Position numbers and translations under genes: made by a program
Origin: Candidatus Vicinibacter proximus
Lineage (GTDB): Bacteria > Bacteroidota > Bacteroidia > Chitinophagales > Saprospiraceae
DNA: 64,000 bases
Assembly: GCA_016713905.1 (NCBI GenBank)
Contig: JADJOE010000003.1
Location: forward strand, 1,798,001-1,862,000
Reading direction: 5' to 3'
Notes under the pieces: model-generated
What the model was told of the DNA's origin: nothing
The model's input: the letters and a program-made list of their open reading frames with translations, nothing else
Database searches by the model: none
Part shown: positions 16,424 through 24,898 of the stretch, piece by piece
Layout of the letters: every line of letters begins with the position of its first letter
Position numbering within the stretch: the stretch's first letter is position 1

Positions 16424-18745
16424 ATGAATTCAAAAAAGATATCCTTGAAGACATTTGGAGCGCTTGCTCTTTCCATTTACTGCATCCTATTTCCCCTTGC
16501 TTACCTTTTGGGTCAAAATAGTGATTTCTATGACATCCATGAGATTCAGGAAATTAAGATATATTTTGATTACGACAATTGGGATTACCGTCTGGATACT
16601 GCCAAAGCCGGAAAGGAAGACTACATTCTTGCAAAATCATGCCTTATAAACGGTATTTTGTTTGATAGTGTGGGTGTTAAATACAAGGGCAATAGTTCTT
16701 ATAGAAATACCTATGTAAAAAACCCTCTCCACATTAAGTTGGACTGGATTTTGGATAAACAGGATTATCAAAATTATTCCAGTATAAAGCTGGGAAACAA
16801 TTTTTCAGACCCTTCAGCGGTTCGTGAAGCTTTGTCTTACAATATACTTTCCAATTATATGGATTGCTCCAAAGCTAACTTTTCGAAGGTCTATATTAAC
16901 GACAAATACATCGGCTTGTATACCAATGTGGAGGCTGTTAATAAGAAATTCTGTAGTGATCATTTTGGCAGTGCAGATCACGTATTTGTCAAAGGTAATC
17001 CGGATCGCCCCGGAGTAAATTCAACAAGCAATTTGGTGTTTAATACCTATGATAGCACTAAATATTATAGTTATTATGGAATGGAAAATGGATTTGGATG
17101 GGCCAAATTAATAGCGTTGATGGACACACTAAAAAATAATTCTACAGCACTCCCTAAAATCATGGATATCGACAGAGCAATATGGATGCATGCATTCAAT
17201 AGTGTTTTTTCGAATTACGACAGTTATACCGGTTCATTCTCCCAAAATTACTATCTCTATGAAGACGACTATGGTCGCTTTCTTCCAATCATTTGGGATC
17301 TCAACATGAGTATAGGCGGCTTTCCCGGTGGCATAGGTGGAGGTGGCGGTACCACAACAGATAAAATCCCTTTTTTCAATGGGGAAACAAACGCAGCCAG
17401 ACCATTGATTCAAAAAATATTACAGGTTCCTCAGTACAAAAGAATGTATACTGCCCACGTAAGAACATTCTGTAATGAATTTGTTGCCAATAAAGAATTT
17501 GAAGTAATTGCTAAAAAATATCAAACCATTGTGGATTCATTGGTTAAAACAGACCCAAATAGTCTGACCACTTATTCTGCTTTTCAAACTTCTTTGACTG
17601 CAGCTATTTCATCAGGTGGTGGGCCCGGTGGTGCGGTGCCCGGAATTTCAACTTTAATGAACGCCCGCCTCAACTATTTTAAAACAATATCTGAATTCAA
17701 CGCGATTCCACCTGCTATTGTAAAAATTAATTGGGATAATGCTTCTCCGAAGATTGAGGATACTGTTTGGATTAACGTTACTTTAGATTCTAAGGCTGAG
17801 ATTTATCTTGGTTTTAGAAGGAAGAAGAGCCGTCCTTTTGAAAAGAAAATATTATTTGATGATGGTCTTCACCACGATGGACTGGCAGGTGATGGGGTGT
17901 ATGGGAATTTTGTGATTCCTGATTCCAGAAAAACTCAATATTATATTTATGCAGAAAATACCCAGGCAGGAATTTTCTCTCCTGAAAGAGCCGAATTCGA
18001 ATACCACATTTTGGAAGCTAGTGAACCATACCCTCTTCTGCAAAAAGGAGAAGTTGTGATCAACGAACTAATGAGCAGCAACCAAAGCTATATCTTGGAT
18101 ATGAGTGATGATAAGTACGAAGATTGGGCGGAGTTATACAACAATACAAACCAGGAAATCGATCTTGGCGGTCTGTATTTCTCAGATGACTTTACCAAAA
18201 AAGATAAATGGGAATTTCCAAAAGGAACGGTAATTCCTGCAAAAGGACGACTGGTTATGTGGTTGGATGAAGACAGCTCGGAACCAACTGGACTTCATGC
18301 CAATTTTAAATTGTCGGCCGGTGGTGAGGAACTTATTTTATCCAGACCGGATGGAACCATCCTGGACAGTTTGAGCTTCGGGGCAATACCAACAGACAAT
18401 TCATTGGAAAGATGCCCGGATGGAATCGGTACTTTTGCAATAACCGCAAAACCTACCTATGACAAAGTTAATTGCAATGTTTCCAGTAATGAAGATCAAC
18501 AGGTGAATGTTCAGTGGAGTGTTTTTCCAAACCCTGCTTTGGATAATTTCAAGGTGCAATTTGATGAATATGTTTCTGGTATTGTTTTTATCCAGGATTT
18601 AAATGGAGTAATCAAATTCAGAAAGGAATTCTCTCTTGAAGAACAAATATCTATTTCTCTGAATGATATACCTTCAGGTATGTATTTAGTCCATATTAAC
18701 CTGGATACCAATCAAAAGTTAGTAAAGAAAATAATTGTCTTGTAG
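16424..18745 (+). CDS. Secreted CotH-kinase/lamin-tail-domain protein with T9SS sorting signal
   Basis: 773 residues. Signal peptide (IYCILFPLAYLLGQ). Residues about 40-420 form a CotH-type atypical kinase fold (GVKYKGNSSYRN, SIKLGNNFSDPSAVREALSY, FSKVYINDKYIGLYTNVE and the metal-site region PIIWDLNMSIGG). A glycine-rich loop interrupts it at about 298-312. Residues about 545-670 are a lamin-tail domain (VVINELMSSN, EDWAELYNNTNQEIDLGG), and the last 80 are a T9SS type A sorting domain (WSVFPNPALDNF, ending LVKKIIVL). CotH proteins phosphorylate surface proteins in spore formers; in Bacteroidota their role is not established. Likely cell-surface or secreted. Confidence 0.9.
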   Translation: MNSKKISLKTFGALALSIYCILFPLAYLLGQNSDFYDIHEIQEIKIYFDYDNWDYRLDTAKAGKEDYILAKSCLINGILFDSVGVKYKGNSSYRNTYVKNPLHIKLDWILDKQDYQNYSSIKLGNNFSDPSAVREALSYNILSNYMDCSKANFSKVYINDKYIGLYTNVEAVNKKFCSDHFGSADHVFVKGNPDRPGVNSTSNLVFNTYDSTKYYSYYGMENGFGWAKLIALMDTLKNNSTALPKIMDIDRAIWMHAFNSVFSNYDSYTGSFSQNYYLYEDDYGRFLPIIWDLNMSIGGFPGGIGGGGGTTTDKIPFFNGETNAARPLIQKILQVPQYKRMYTAHVRTFCNEFVANKEFEVIAKKYQTIVDSLVKTDPNSLTTYSAFQTSLTAAISSGGGPGGAVPGISTLMNARLNYFKTISEFNAIPPAIVKINWDNASPKIEDTVWINVTLDSKAEIYLGFRRKKSRPFEKKILFDDGLHHDGLAGDGVYGNFVIPDSRKTQYYIYAENTQAGIFSPERAEFEYHILEASEPYPLLQKGEVVINELMSSNQSYILDMSDDKYEDWAELYNNTNQEIDLGGLYFSDDFTKKDKWEFPKGTVIPAKGRLVMWLDEDSSEPTGLHANFKLSAGGEELILSRPDGTILDSLSFGAIPTDNSLERCPDGIGTFAITAKPTYDKVNCNVSSNEDQQVNVQWSVFPNPALDNFKVQFDEYVSGIVFIQDLNGVIKFRKEFSLEEQISISLNDIPSGMYLVHINLDTNQKLVKKIIVL

Positions 18746-18848
18746 CATTAAAATTTTCAACCACAAAGCAATTGCAAATTGTTTTATCCAATTCTTAAAT
18801 TCTAAGATAGAAATCTTTGATGTTTAAGAATAAAAATAAATGTAGTAT

Positions 18849-19244
18849 TTACCTCTTTAATGAATTAAAATAAATCTCCATCGGCTTGAAATAATAATCC
18901 TGCCAACCTTTAATATATTGGTCATCACTTTCTGGAAGATTTTTGTGTAATAATCTCAATACAGTTTGTCCATCTTCAGTCGGCTCAAGTTGTATTTCGA
19001 TCAAGCTATCCGCTTGCCCTTCATCAAACTCTGTGGTTCTCCAGAATTGAATAATTTTTCTTCCTTGTTCAAGTTCCACATTCCTACCACTGATATATCC
19101 ATCCCATGCAGTGAATTCATCACCTTCACGATCTGATACATTTGCCTCCGCCCCGGTCATTTCGGTGTGCGCTTTTGAATCCAGAAAAGACGTAAAAATT
19201 ACTTCAGGCAAAACATTAAAAACATGAATTAATTCAAATTCCAT
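18849..19244 (-). CDS. SRPBCC/AHSA1-domain protein
   Basis: 131 residues, no signal peptide. Fits the START/Bet v 1-like AHSA1 family: ALPEVIF-like start (FNVLPEVIFTSFLDSKAH), GDEFTAWDGYISGRNVELEQGRKI with the usual turn, IIQFWRTTEFDEGQADSLIEIQL, and a C-terminal helix with KGWQDYYFKPMEIYF (the family's G-W-x-x-Y-Y/W-x-P-L pattern). Cytoplasmic; such proteins act as Hsp90 co-chaperone-like or small-ligand binding proteins. Convergent with the CotH gene. Confidence 0.85.
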   Translation of the reverse strand: MEFELIHVFNVLPEVIFTSFLDSKAHTEMTGAEANVSDREGDEFTAWDGYISGRNVELEQGRKIIQFWRTTEFDEGQADSLIEIQLEPTEDGQTVLRLLHKNLPESDDQYIKGWQDYYFKPMEIYFNSLKR

Positions 19245-19354
19245 ATTAGATTTCCTGCATTTAAAAAACGAAAAATAACATAAGCCTACTTTACGACACT
19301 CAGGTCAATCAGGATCCAAAATATCCTGGTATCGGATTATATCCAAATTTACAC

Positions 19355-21475
19355 TTACAGTTTAATGATCTTTTTCTTGAATACCTTATCCTTTAACTTT
19401 ACCACAAGTATATACATTCCGGATTTTAGTTCAGACAAGTTTAAGTCAAAGCTTAAGACCTCCCCAGCCCAGGTTCCTCCCCTTGTCTGGTACATCAATT
19501 TACCCTGGAGATCATAAACTTGTATAAGCGCCAATTCATTTACATGATCTGAAACCGCATTCAACACAATTTGTATTTGTTCAGTAAATGGATTCGGACT
19601 AACTATAAATTGAACATCTTTCTTATCCACTTTCGTGCCTGTACTTGTTTTAGTTTCATCCACACAATTTGGACAGAAATAACTACTGTCTTCAAGACAC
19701 AAAAAAGCTGTATACAAGCTCATTACTCTGGAATCGATGCTAAGGCTAATCGCATCACTAATTCTGGCAGGATTCTTCCCTCCTGCTGCTTCATAATATT
19801 TAATTTGATAATCTGCCCAAATCTGCTCTAATGTTTTGTCTGTCGCCACAAGGTAAGAAGAATCGATCTGTAAAAATTTATTGTAAACCTTGCCTTCTGA
19901 CTCACCTGTTATATCTATGAAGAAAGGCAGCTCCCCTTTGTATTTTCCAACCTGAAAAATGAATTCATTCAATCCAATTTTATCGTATGTCACTGGATGA
20001 TACCTGGAATACGTGTAGCCATTTAAGGGCTTTGGATAAATCTGTGGATTGGTCAGGACAGGTACTGAATTTGTCACAGCAATTCCAATGGTACCAATCA
20101 AGGATTGTTGCCCTCCTAAAAAAACATTACTGCTTCCCCTGCTTATCCTAGCAAGGTTAGTTAGAAAATACTGGTTATTGCAAAAATACTGGCTTCCATA
20201 ATTACTGCAATTTACATTTACAGAGCTAACATCCGCTATATGAAATGGCACTCTTTCAAGTCCTTCGGATTTTAGCGCTTCAATAAGTAAATTTGCCGAA
20301 CTGACATTGTGAAATCCCGCTCCTGATGTAATAAAAAGAATATTTCCACCGGCCCCTGAATTAATCATCCAATGCAAAGTTTCATTCATCAACAATGCTG
20401 AGGAAGAAATAGAAGAAATCTGGTTTGAAATATTATTAAATACTTCTTCTATTTTATCATCGGTGGCATTTAACCATTGCGTAGAATATAGTTGATATTG
20501 AAACCCCTTGGTGAAACTTACATTAAATTCATCCTTATCTCCAAGTTCTTTCTTTAGATTGGTAATGATGGAACTAAATACAGGAATTTTTCCTACAATA
20601 TTTGACATGTCCAGATCAAGACAAATCATCAGACTGTGTGTAGGTTTTGATTCCAAAAAAGAATTTGGTTCTATTGCCAGCTGATAATACTGCTCACCGT
20701 TTCTTTCAAAAGTGGAAAAAATAACTGGCGATGGTTTTAATACCTGGACTATAAATTCCATATTCTCGCTATAGTCTTTAAACAAACTTATTCCATTATA
20801 GTAGATTGCTCCGCTTGGATCGGATTTCCGATATAAACTGACAGGTTCGCCCTTTGAATTGAAAACAGCCGGAGATGTGTAGCCAGCATGCTCAAAATAT
20901 ACAACTTTCAGCAAATCAACTTTACTGAACCCAACATTTAAATAATTACTTACCAGTTGGGAGGATAATTTATCCCGACCTATTGTCGAAGGTATGAGAT
21001 AGGTGATTTTTATTTTCCTCGAACCCGTACCACTCATTGGAAATATTTTTAATAAATATTGAGTAGCAGATTCTTTAAAAAGCAAAGATGGGTCTCTTCT
21101 GCGTTTAACTATGTTTTCATATATGCCGGATGCAGTCCACTTATCATAGAGTTTGCCTTTACTTATTGTGTTTTCATCAAGCCACAACCAGGTATCGGTA
21201 ACAATTGCACCTGCCGGCAAATCAAACCGATAGCTTATTTCCAATGAATCCGTAACTTTGAATCCCTGTCCTCGCGCAGAAATGGTAAGATACATGCTCT
21301 GCTCTGTATATAGCCCTTTCGAACGTACGACCAAAAATGCACTGTCAATACTTCCCGGCCGGACATAATTGGCAAAACGCACATCAGAAACTGTAAGTTG
21401 ATTGTATGCGCTCAGTATAAACTGTGATCCAATAAAAAATAGGATGAATAAAACGATTTTTTTAGCTGGCTTCAT
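19355..21475 (-). CDS. Secreted VIT/von Willebrand A-like protein with T9SS sorting signal
   Basis: About 706 residues from the ATG at 21475, which starts a canonical signal peptide (KKIVLFILFFIGSQFILSAY); an ATG seven codons upstream is less likely. Residues about 20-200 resemble a vault/inter-alpha-trypsin (VIT) domain (ISYRFDLPAGAIVTDTWLWL, KGKLYDKWTASGIYENIVKRR, YLLKIFPMSGTGSRKI). The next 250 resemble a von Willebrand A domain, with LMICLDLDMSNIVGK at the position of the metal site; the usual D-x-S-x-S is altered to DLDMS. The end is a T9SS type A domain (FIVSPNPFTEQI, ending VFKKKIIKL). Probably a surface protein involved in contacts; metal-ion-dependent adhesion may be impaired or altered. 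Confidence 0.8.
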   Translation of the reverse strand: MKPAKKIVLFILFFIGSQFILSAYNQLTVSDVRFANYVRPGSIDSAFLVVRSKGLYTEQSMYLTISARGQGFKVTDSLEISYRFDLPAGAIVTDTWLWLDENTISKGKLYDKWTASGIYENIVKRRRDPSLLFKESATQYLLKIFPMSGTGSRKIKITYLIPSTIGRDKLSSQLVSNYLNVGFSKVDLLKVVYFEHAGYTSPAVFNSKGEPVSLYRKSDPSGAIYYNGISLFKDYSENMEFIVQVLKPSPVIFSTFERNGEQYYQLAIEPNSFLESKPTHSLMICLDLDMSNIVGKIPVFSSIITNLKKELGDKDEFNVSFTKGFQYQLYSTQWLNATDDKIEEVFNNISNQISSISSSALLMNETLHWMINSGAGGNILFITSGAGFHNVSSANLLIEALKSEGLERVPFHIADVSSVNVNCSNYGSQYFCNNQYFLTNLARISRGSSNVFLGGQQSLIGTIGIAVTNSVPVLTNPQIYPKPLNGYTYSRYHPVTYDKIGLNEFIFQVGKYKGELPFFIDITGESEGKVYNKFLQIDSSYLVATDKTLEQIWADYQIKYYEAAGGKNPARISDAISLSIDSRVMSLYTAFLCLEDSSYFCPNCVDETKTSTGTKVDKKDVQFIVSPNPFTEQIQIVLNAVSDHVNELALIQVYDLQGKLMYQTRGGTWAGEVLSFDLNLSELKSGMYILVVKLKDKVFKKKIIKL

Positions 21476-21629
21476 AATAAGTAGGTTTAAATGCAAAACG
21501 TTTAAACTCTTAAAATGTGCATTACATTCTTCAAATTAGAGAATCAACTTATAAACTTTTCCCTGCAATTTAGTCAAATAAAAGCAGAATCCAAAATTAA
21601 AATAGTAATCATTACACAATTTTGTAGGC

Positions 21630-23114
21630 TTAATTTTTAATAAATTTAAGACATTCTCCGTTTCCTTTGATGAAATAAATTCCGGGTAATAAATTTAAAA
21701 TTGGCACATTTTGGTTGGCATCAAAATTAAATAGCTTGTTTCCAAGTGAATTAAATAGTTCCAGTTTCTGATTCCCTGATTCTGATTTCACTATGAATTG
21801 ATCTGATACTGGATTGGGAAAAATTTTCAATTTTCTAATCGGTTCTTTTCTATAGTTCTCGACTACCCCTACGTTCGCTTGAAATTCAATTGCACCAATA
21901 CTCCTCGCACCTTTTGAGTATGGCTTTCCATAATAATCAAGGAGAGGCTCTGTTTGATTTTTACCTGCACCTATTGCAGGACTGGATTTAACTAAATTGA
22001 AATTCTGTTTTGGCCCATCCACAAAAATTACTGTGGACGATCCAAAATTTAATGGACTTTTATCCTTTATTAAATCCAAGGCAGGGGAATCCCAATAAGG
22101 ACCATTAAACACGCCTTGAATTATGCTGTAATAGATATTCTTATCAAACACCACAGCATCTGCTGGCTGAGTCCCTCCATTAAAATAAGCAGATTGGTCA
22201 AATGCAAAAATATTATTCTCCACTATATTTCCGTAAAGTTGCGGATACAATATACTGGTAGTCAAAAAGCGCAAGGTTGCCTGCCCACATGAATAAAATG
22301 TATTGTTGATGACTTTGCATTCTCTTGCAGAGGACAAAGCAACTCCTCTATATCCACCAATAATAATATTCGAAAAGAATTTTAAATTCTTGACTTCAAA
22401 TCTGTCTTCAGGACAATAAAATTGAGGACTGGTATCGCCTCCCAATTCAAATGCAACCCAACTGGGCTGCGACGCATTGATAAAAATATTGCGTTCCATT
22501 AAAATGTTTGAGGAACCGCCTTTAATGTGTCCTCCGGTAAGACAATTCTCCAATCGGTTACCACTTATTACTCCGTTGCGACAAGTGTTGTAGTCCATTG
22601 CGCCGCAAACAGGAAAATCTTTAAAAACATTGTTACTCACCACAAAACTATCCACCCCGGCCAACTTAAATGCTACGATTGCTGCGGCATCTGTGGTATT
22701 GGAAAAATAACAACTATCCACCTGAATAAACTTGGACTGGGTAATGCAACTGCCTCCATTGTCCACACTAAATAATCGCCCTTTGTTTATTGCGTTACCT
22801 CTGAAAACTAAATGTTGAAATCGCAAATATGCACAACTTACAAATTGCCATCCCCCCGAAATATCTATAACATCATTTTGGTATCTGGTTATAACAATCC
22901 AACGCATAGGACTACCCTTCAAATTTGTCACTAATTGGTAACCTGAATAAGATCCTTTATGTAAATAAACAGTATCCCCGGGTTTTATTGCACCAACATT
23001 CACCGCATCTTTTATGTTGGCATATTTTTGTCCTGGACCTAAATGTACTTGCGCAAAACATGCCCAGTAAGACAAAAACAAAATCCCAAAAGTCAAATGT
23101 ATTTTTAAAGCCAT
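21630..23114 (-). CDS. Secreted right-handed beta-helix protein with T9SS sorting signal
   Basis: 494 residues. Signal peptide to ACFAQ, then HLGPGQKYANIKDAVNVGAIKPGDTVYLHKG-type opening (pectate-lyase-superfamily start), followed by many parallel-beta-helix rungs (residues about 75-330, with repeated short strands such as VVSNNVFKDFP, ISGNRLENCLTGGHI and VINNTFYSCGQATLRF). A linker with a DYYGKPYSKGARSIGAIEF motif precedes the T9SS type A domain (LKIFPNPVSDQFIVKS). The fold suggests polysaccharide lyase or carbohydrate binding, but the catalytic residues cannot be assigned. A TAATTTTG box lies 20 bases upstream. Confidence 0.85.
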   Translation of the reverse strand: MALKIHLTFGILFLSYWACFAQVHLGPGQKYANIKDAVNVGAIKPGDTVYLHKGSYSGYQLVTNLKGSPMRWIVITRYQNDVIDISGGWQFVSCAYLRFQHLVFRGNAINKGRLFSVDNGGSCITQSKFIQVDSCYFSNTTDAAAIVAFKLAGVDSFVVSNNVFKDFPVCGAMDYNTCRNGVISGNRLENCLTGGHIKGGSSNILMERNIFINASQPSWVAFELGGDTSPQFYCPEDRFEVKNLKFFSNIIIGGYRGVALSSARECKVINNTFYSCGQATLRFLTTSILYPQLYGNIVENNIFAFDQSAYFNGGTQPADAVVFDKNIYYSIIQGVFNGPYWDSPALDLIKDKSPLNFGSSTVIFVDGPKQNFNLVKSSPAIGAGKNQTEPLLDYYGKPYSKGARSIGAIEFQANVGVVENYRKEPIRKLKIFPNPVSDQFIVKSESGNQKLELFNSLGNKLFNFDANQNVPILNLLPGIYFIKGNGECLKFIKN

Positions 23115-23134
23115 ATAGCAGATATTAGTTCAGC

Positions 23135-23142
23135 CAAAATTA
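23135..23142 (-). promoter_or_regulatory. TAATTTTG, candidate -7 box for the beta-helix gene
   Basis: Matches TAnnTTTG on the minus strand, 20 bases upstream of the ATG. No clear -33 element. Confidence 0.35.
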
Positions 23143-23386
23143 ATAAAAACTAAATTCCCATATAAACTTATGGTCAGTTCGTCCATTGTATGCTCATTAA
23201 TTGCAGAACGACTTAAACACATGATAAAAAAACTGAAAACACGATTAAGTATTCCAAGATTACCAACCATGACAAAAAATCAACTCGTCATGGCAATCTT
23301 CTATGCAAAAGTATCCACCGTTTAGAAAATGAGCACAACCCCTTGGCAACGATAAGTTAACTTGAAAATGGGGTTTGTATGAAAAT

Positions 23387-23477
23387 TGGCGGAGAGTTAG
23401 GGATTCGAACCCTAGATACCCTTTTGGGGTATACACACTTTCCAGGCGTGCTCCTTCGACCACTCGGACAACTCTCC
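23387..23477 (-). tRNA. tRNA-Ser (GGA anticodon)
   Basis: On the minus strand GGAGAGT (23477-23471) pairs fully with ACTCTCC (23397-23391), followed by discriminator G and an encoded CCA (23389-23387). The anticodon arm is CACGC, loop CTGGAAA, GTGTG, with anticodon GGA; a long class II variable arm (TACCCC/GGGGTA-type stem) and a GGTTCGAATCC T-arm follow. It decodes UCC and UCU. Length 88 nt plus CCA. It stands alone between the TatD and beta-helix genes. Confidence 0.97.
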
Positions 23478-23520
23478 AACATCATAGCTTTTTACAAAGC
23501 GGGCGCAAGATAAAGATTTT

Positions 23521-24315
23521 CTAGGATTTAGAGGATACCAATTCGGGGTAAAAGACGGCTTTTGCATTTTGGGTCGTAATTTTGCTTACTTCTTCCAAAC
23601 TTATGTTCAAAATCTCGCCAATCCTGGTACCTATAACTGGTATATAAGCCGGCTCATTGCGTTTTCCTCTATAAGGCACTGGACTCAAGTAGGGCGCATC
23701 TGTTTCCAGTACAATTCTGTCCAGACCCAATTTTATTAACAATCCAGGTAAATCTGTTTTTTTATAGGTAACTACCCCTCCTATTCCAAGATAAAAACCC
23801 AACTGAATAAGCCGTTGAGCTTGCTCAAGGGTCCCGCTGAAGCAATGGAATACACCCGTAATCTTGCCATCCTGAAGCTTTTCCAAAATGCTTAGGGCTT
23901 CCTCAGTAGCCTCTCTGGTATGCACACTAACCGGCAACCCTGTTTCCCGACTCCATTTTAATTGGATGGTATAAGCATCTATTTGCCGATCAATACTTGT
24001 TTTGTCCCAATATAAATCGAGACCTATTTCCCCAATACCTTTGCAAGAGTTTTCTGCTAAAGCTTTTTCAATACAGCTTAATTCTTCAAGATAATTTTCT
24101 TTAACAGAACAAGGGTGCAAACCCATCATGATGTCACAATGATTTGGGTATTCACTTTTCATCCTGACAACTTGATCAATAGTATCTGCTTCTATGTTAG
24201 GTAACAGTATCTTTTCCAGACCTGATTCAACAGCTCTGTCCATCATCTCTTTTAAATCCTCTTGAAAATCTGAAAGATAAATATGTGTGTGCGTGTCAAT
24301 CCAATAATTTCTCAT
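23521..24315 (-). CDS. tatD: TatD-family metal-dependent deoxyribonuclease/hydrolase
   Basis: 264 residues, usual family length. Metal-site motifs are in order: DTHTHIYLSDF (His 9, His 11), GEIGLDLYW (Glu), SVHTREA (His), FHCFSG (His) and LETDAPYLSP (Asp). TatD proteins are TIM-barrel hydrolases acting as 3'-5' exonucleases in DNA repair or degradation. No signal peptide. It follows ruvX by 18 bases on the same strand, so the two probably form one transcript linked to DNA maintenance. Bacteroidota paralogues are often called YchF/YcfH-type, so the exact orthologue name is tentative. Confidence 0.93.
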   Translation of the reverse strand: MRNYWIDTHTHIYLSDFQEDLKEMMDRAVESGLEKILLPNIEADTIDQVVRMKSEYPNHCDIMMGLHPCSVKENYLEELSCIEKALAENSCKGIGEIGLDLYWDKTSIDRQIDAYTIQLKWSRETGLPVSVHTREATEEALSILEKLQDGKITGVFHCFSGTLEQAQRLIQLGFYLGIGGVVTYKKTDLPGLLIKLGLDRIVLETDAPYLSPVPYRGKRNEPAYIPVIGTRIGEILNISLEEVSKITTQNAKAVFYPELVSSKS

Positions 24316-24333
24316 AAAATGTTGTGTTGCTGT

Positions 24334-24744
24334 TCAATAATGTCCAAGATATTCCTGCAGTATAATCACCGCACTAATGCGATCTACAAGTCTCTTGTCT
24401 CTTCTTTTCATTTTAGGAGTTCCACTAAGTAGAATAGCCTCTTTCGCTTTGACAGAGGTGAAGGATTCTTCCTGAAAATCAAATTTTACTTGTGGTAACT
24501 TTTCGTGTAGATTTTTACAAAACGTTTTTACCTCTTGTGTTAAATGAGTTTCATTGCCATCGGTATGTAATGGTAACCCAAAGACAATTTTTTCTATTTG
24601 CTCCAACTTACAATAAGACAATAGGTACTCCTCTATATTCTCTGTATCAATAGTATCCAATGCACTAACAATCATTTGTAATGGATCAGTAACTGCGATG
24701 CCACAACGTTTTTTACCGTAATCAATGGATAGTATGCGTCCCAT
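24334..24744 (-). CDS. ruvX: RuvX/YqgF putative Holliday-junction resolvase or pre-16S rRNA nuclease
   Basis: 136 residues, exactly the normal YqgF length. RNase H-like fold motifs: SIDYGKKRCGIAVTD (catalytic Asp 7), IVFGLPLHTDG, FQEESFTSVKAKEA (Glu) and DRISAVIILQEYL (final Asp). Cytoplasmic. The family matures 16S rRNA ends and resolves branched DNA in different species. First gene of the pair with tatD; a TAATTTTG box sits 17 bases upstream of the start. Confidence 0.95.
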   Translation of the reverse strand: MGRILSIDYGKKRCGIAVTDPLQMIVSALDTIDTENIEEYLLSYCKLEQIEKIVFGLPLHTDGNETHLTQEVKTFCKNLHEKLPQVKFDFQEESFTSVKAKEAILLSGTPKMKRRDKRLVDRISAVIILQEYLGHY

Positions 24745-24760
24745 TATAAAATTTAAAACA

Positions 24761-24768
24761 CAAAATTA
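24761..24768 (-). promoter_or_regulatory. TAATTTTG, candidate -7 box for ruvX-tatD
   Basis: Matches TAnnTTTG on the minus strand 17 bases upstream of the ruvX ATG, which would give a very short 5' leader. No clear -33 element. Confidence 0.4.
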
Positions 24769-24810
24769 GATACATTCATGCAGAACCGTTAAAATAACCT
24801 CGAAACTGTA

Positions 24811-24852
24811 TAAAAAAAAGAACCCCCCTTAGGTCATTACCTAAGGGAGGGT
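24811..24852 (-). terminator. Rho-independent terminator of the 1363-residue T9SS protein gene
   Basis: On the minus strand CTCCCTTAGG pairs with CCTAAGGGGG across a six-base loop (TAATGA), followed by a run of eight T. About 45 bases past the stop. Confidence 0.85.
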
Positions 24853-24898
24853 CCCATCCCAAAAACAGTAAACTCTTTAGAACAAAACGAATTTAGCC

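Noticed and set aside
23260..23463. 67-residue open frame over the tRNA
   Set aside because: It reads through the tRNA-Ser gene; the RNA gene explains the sequence.
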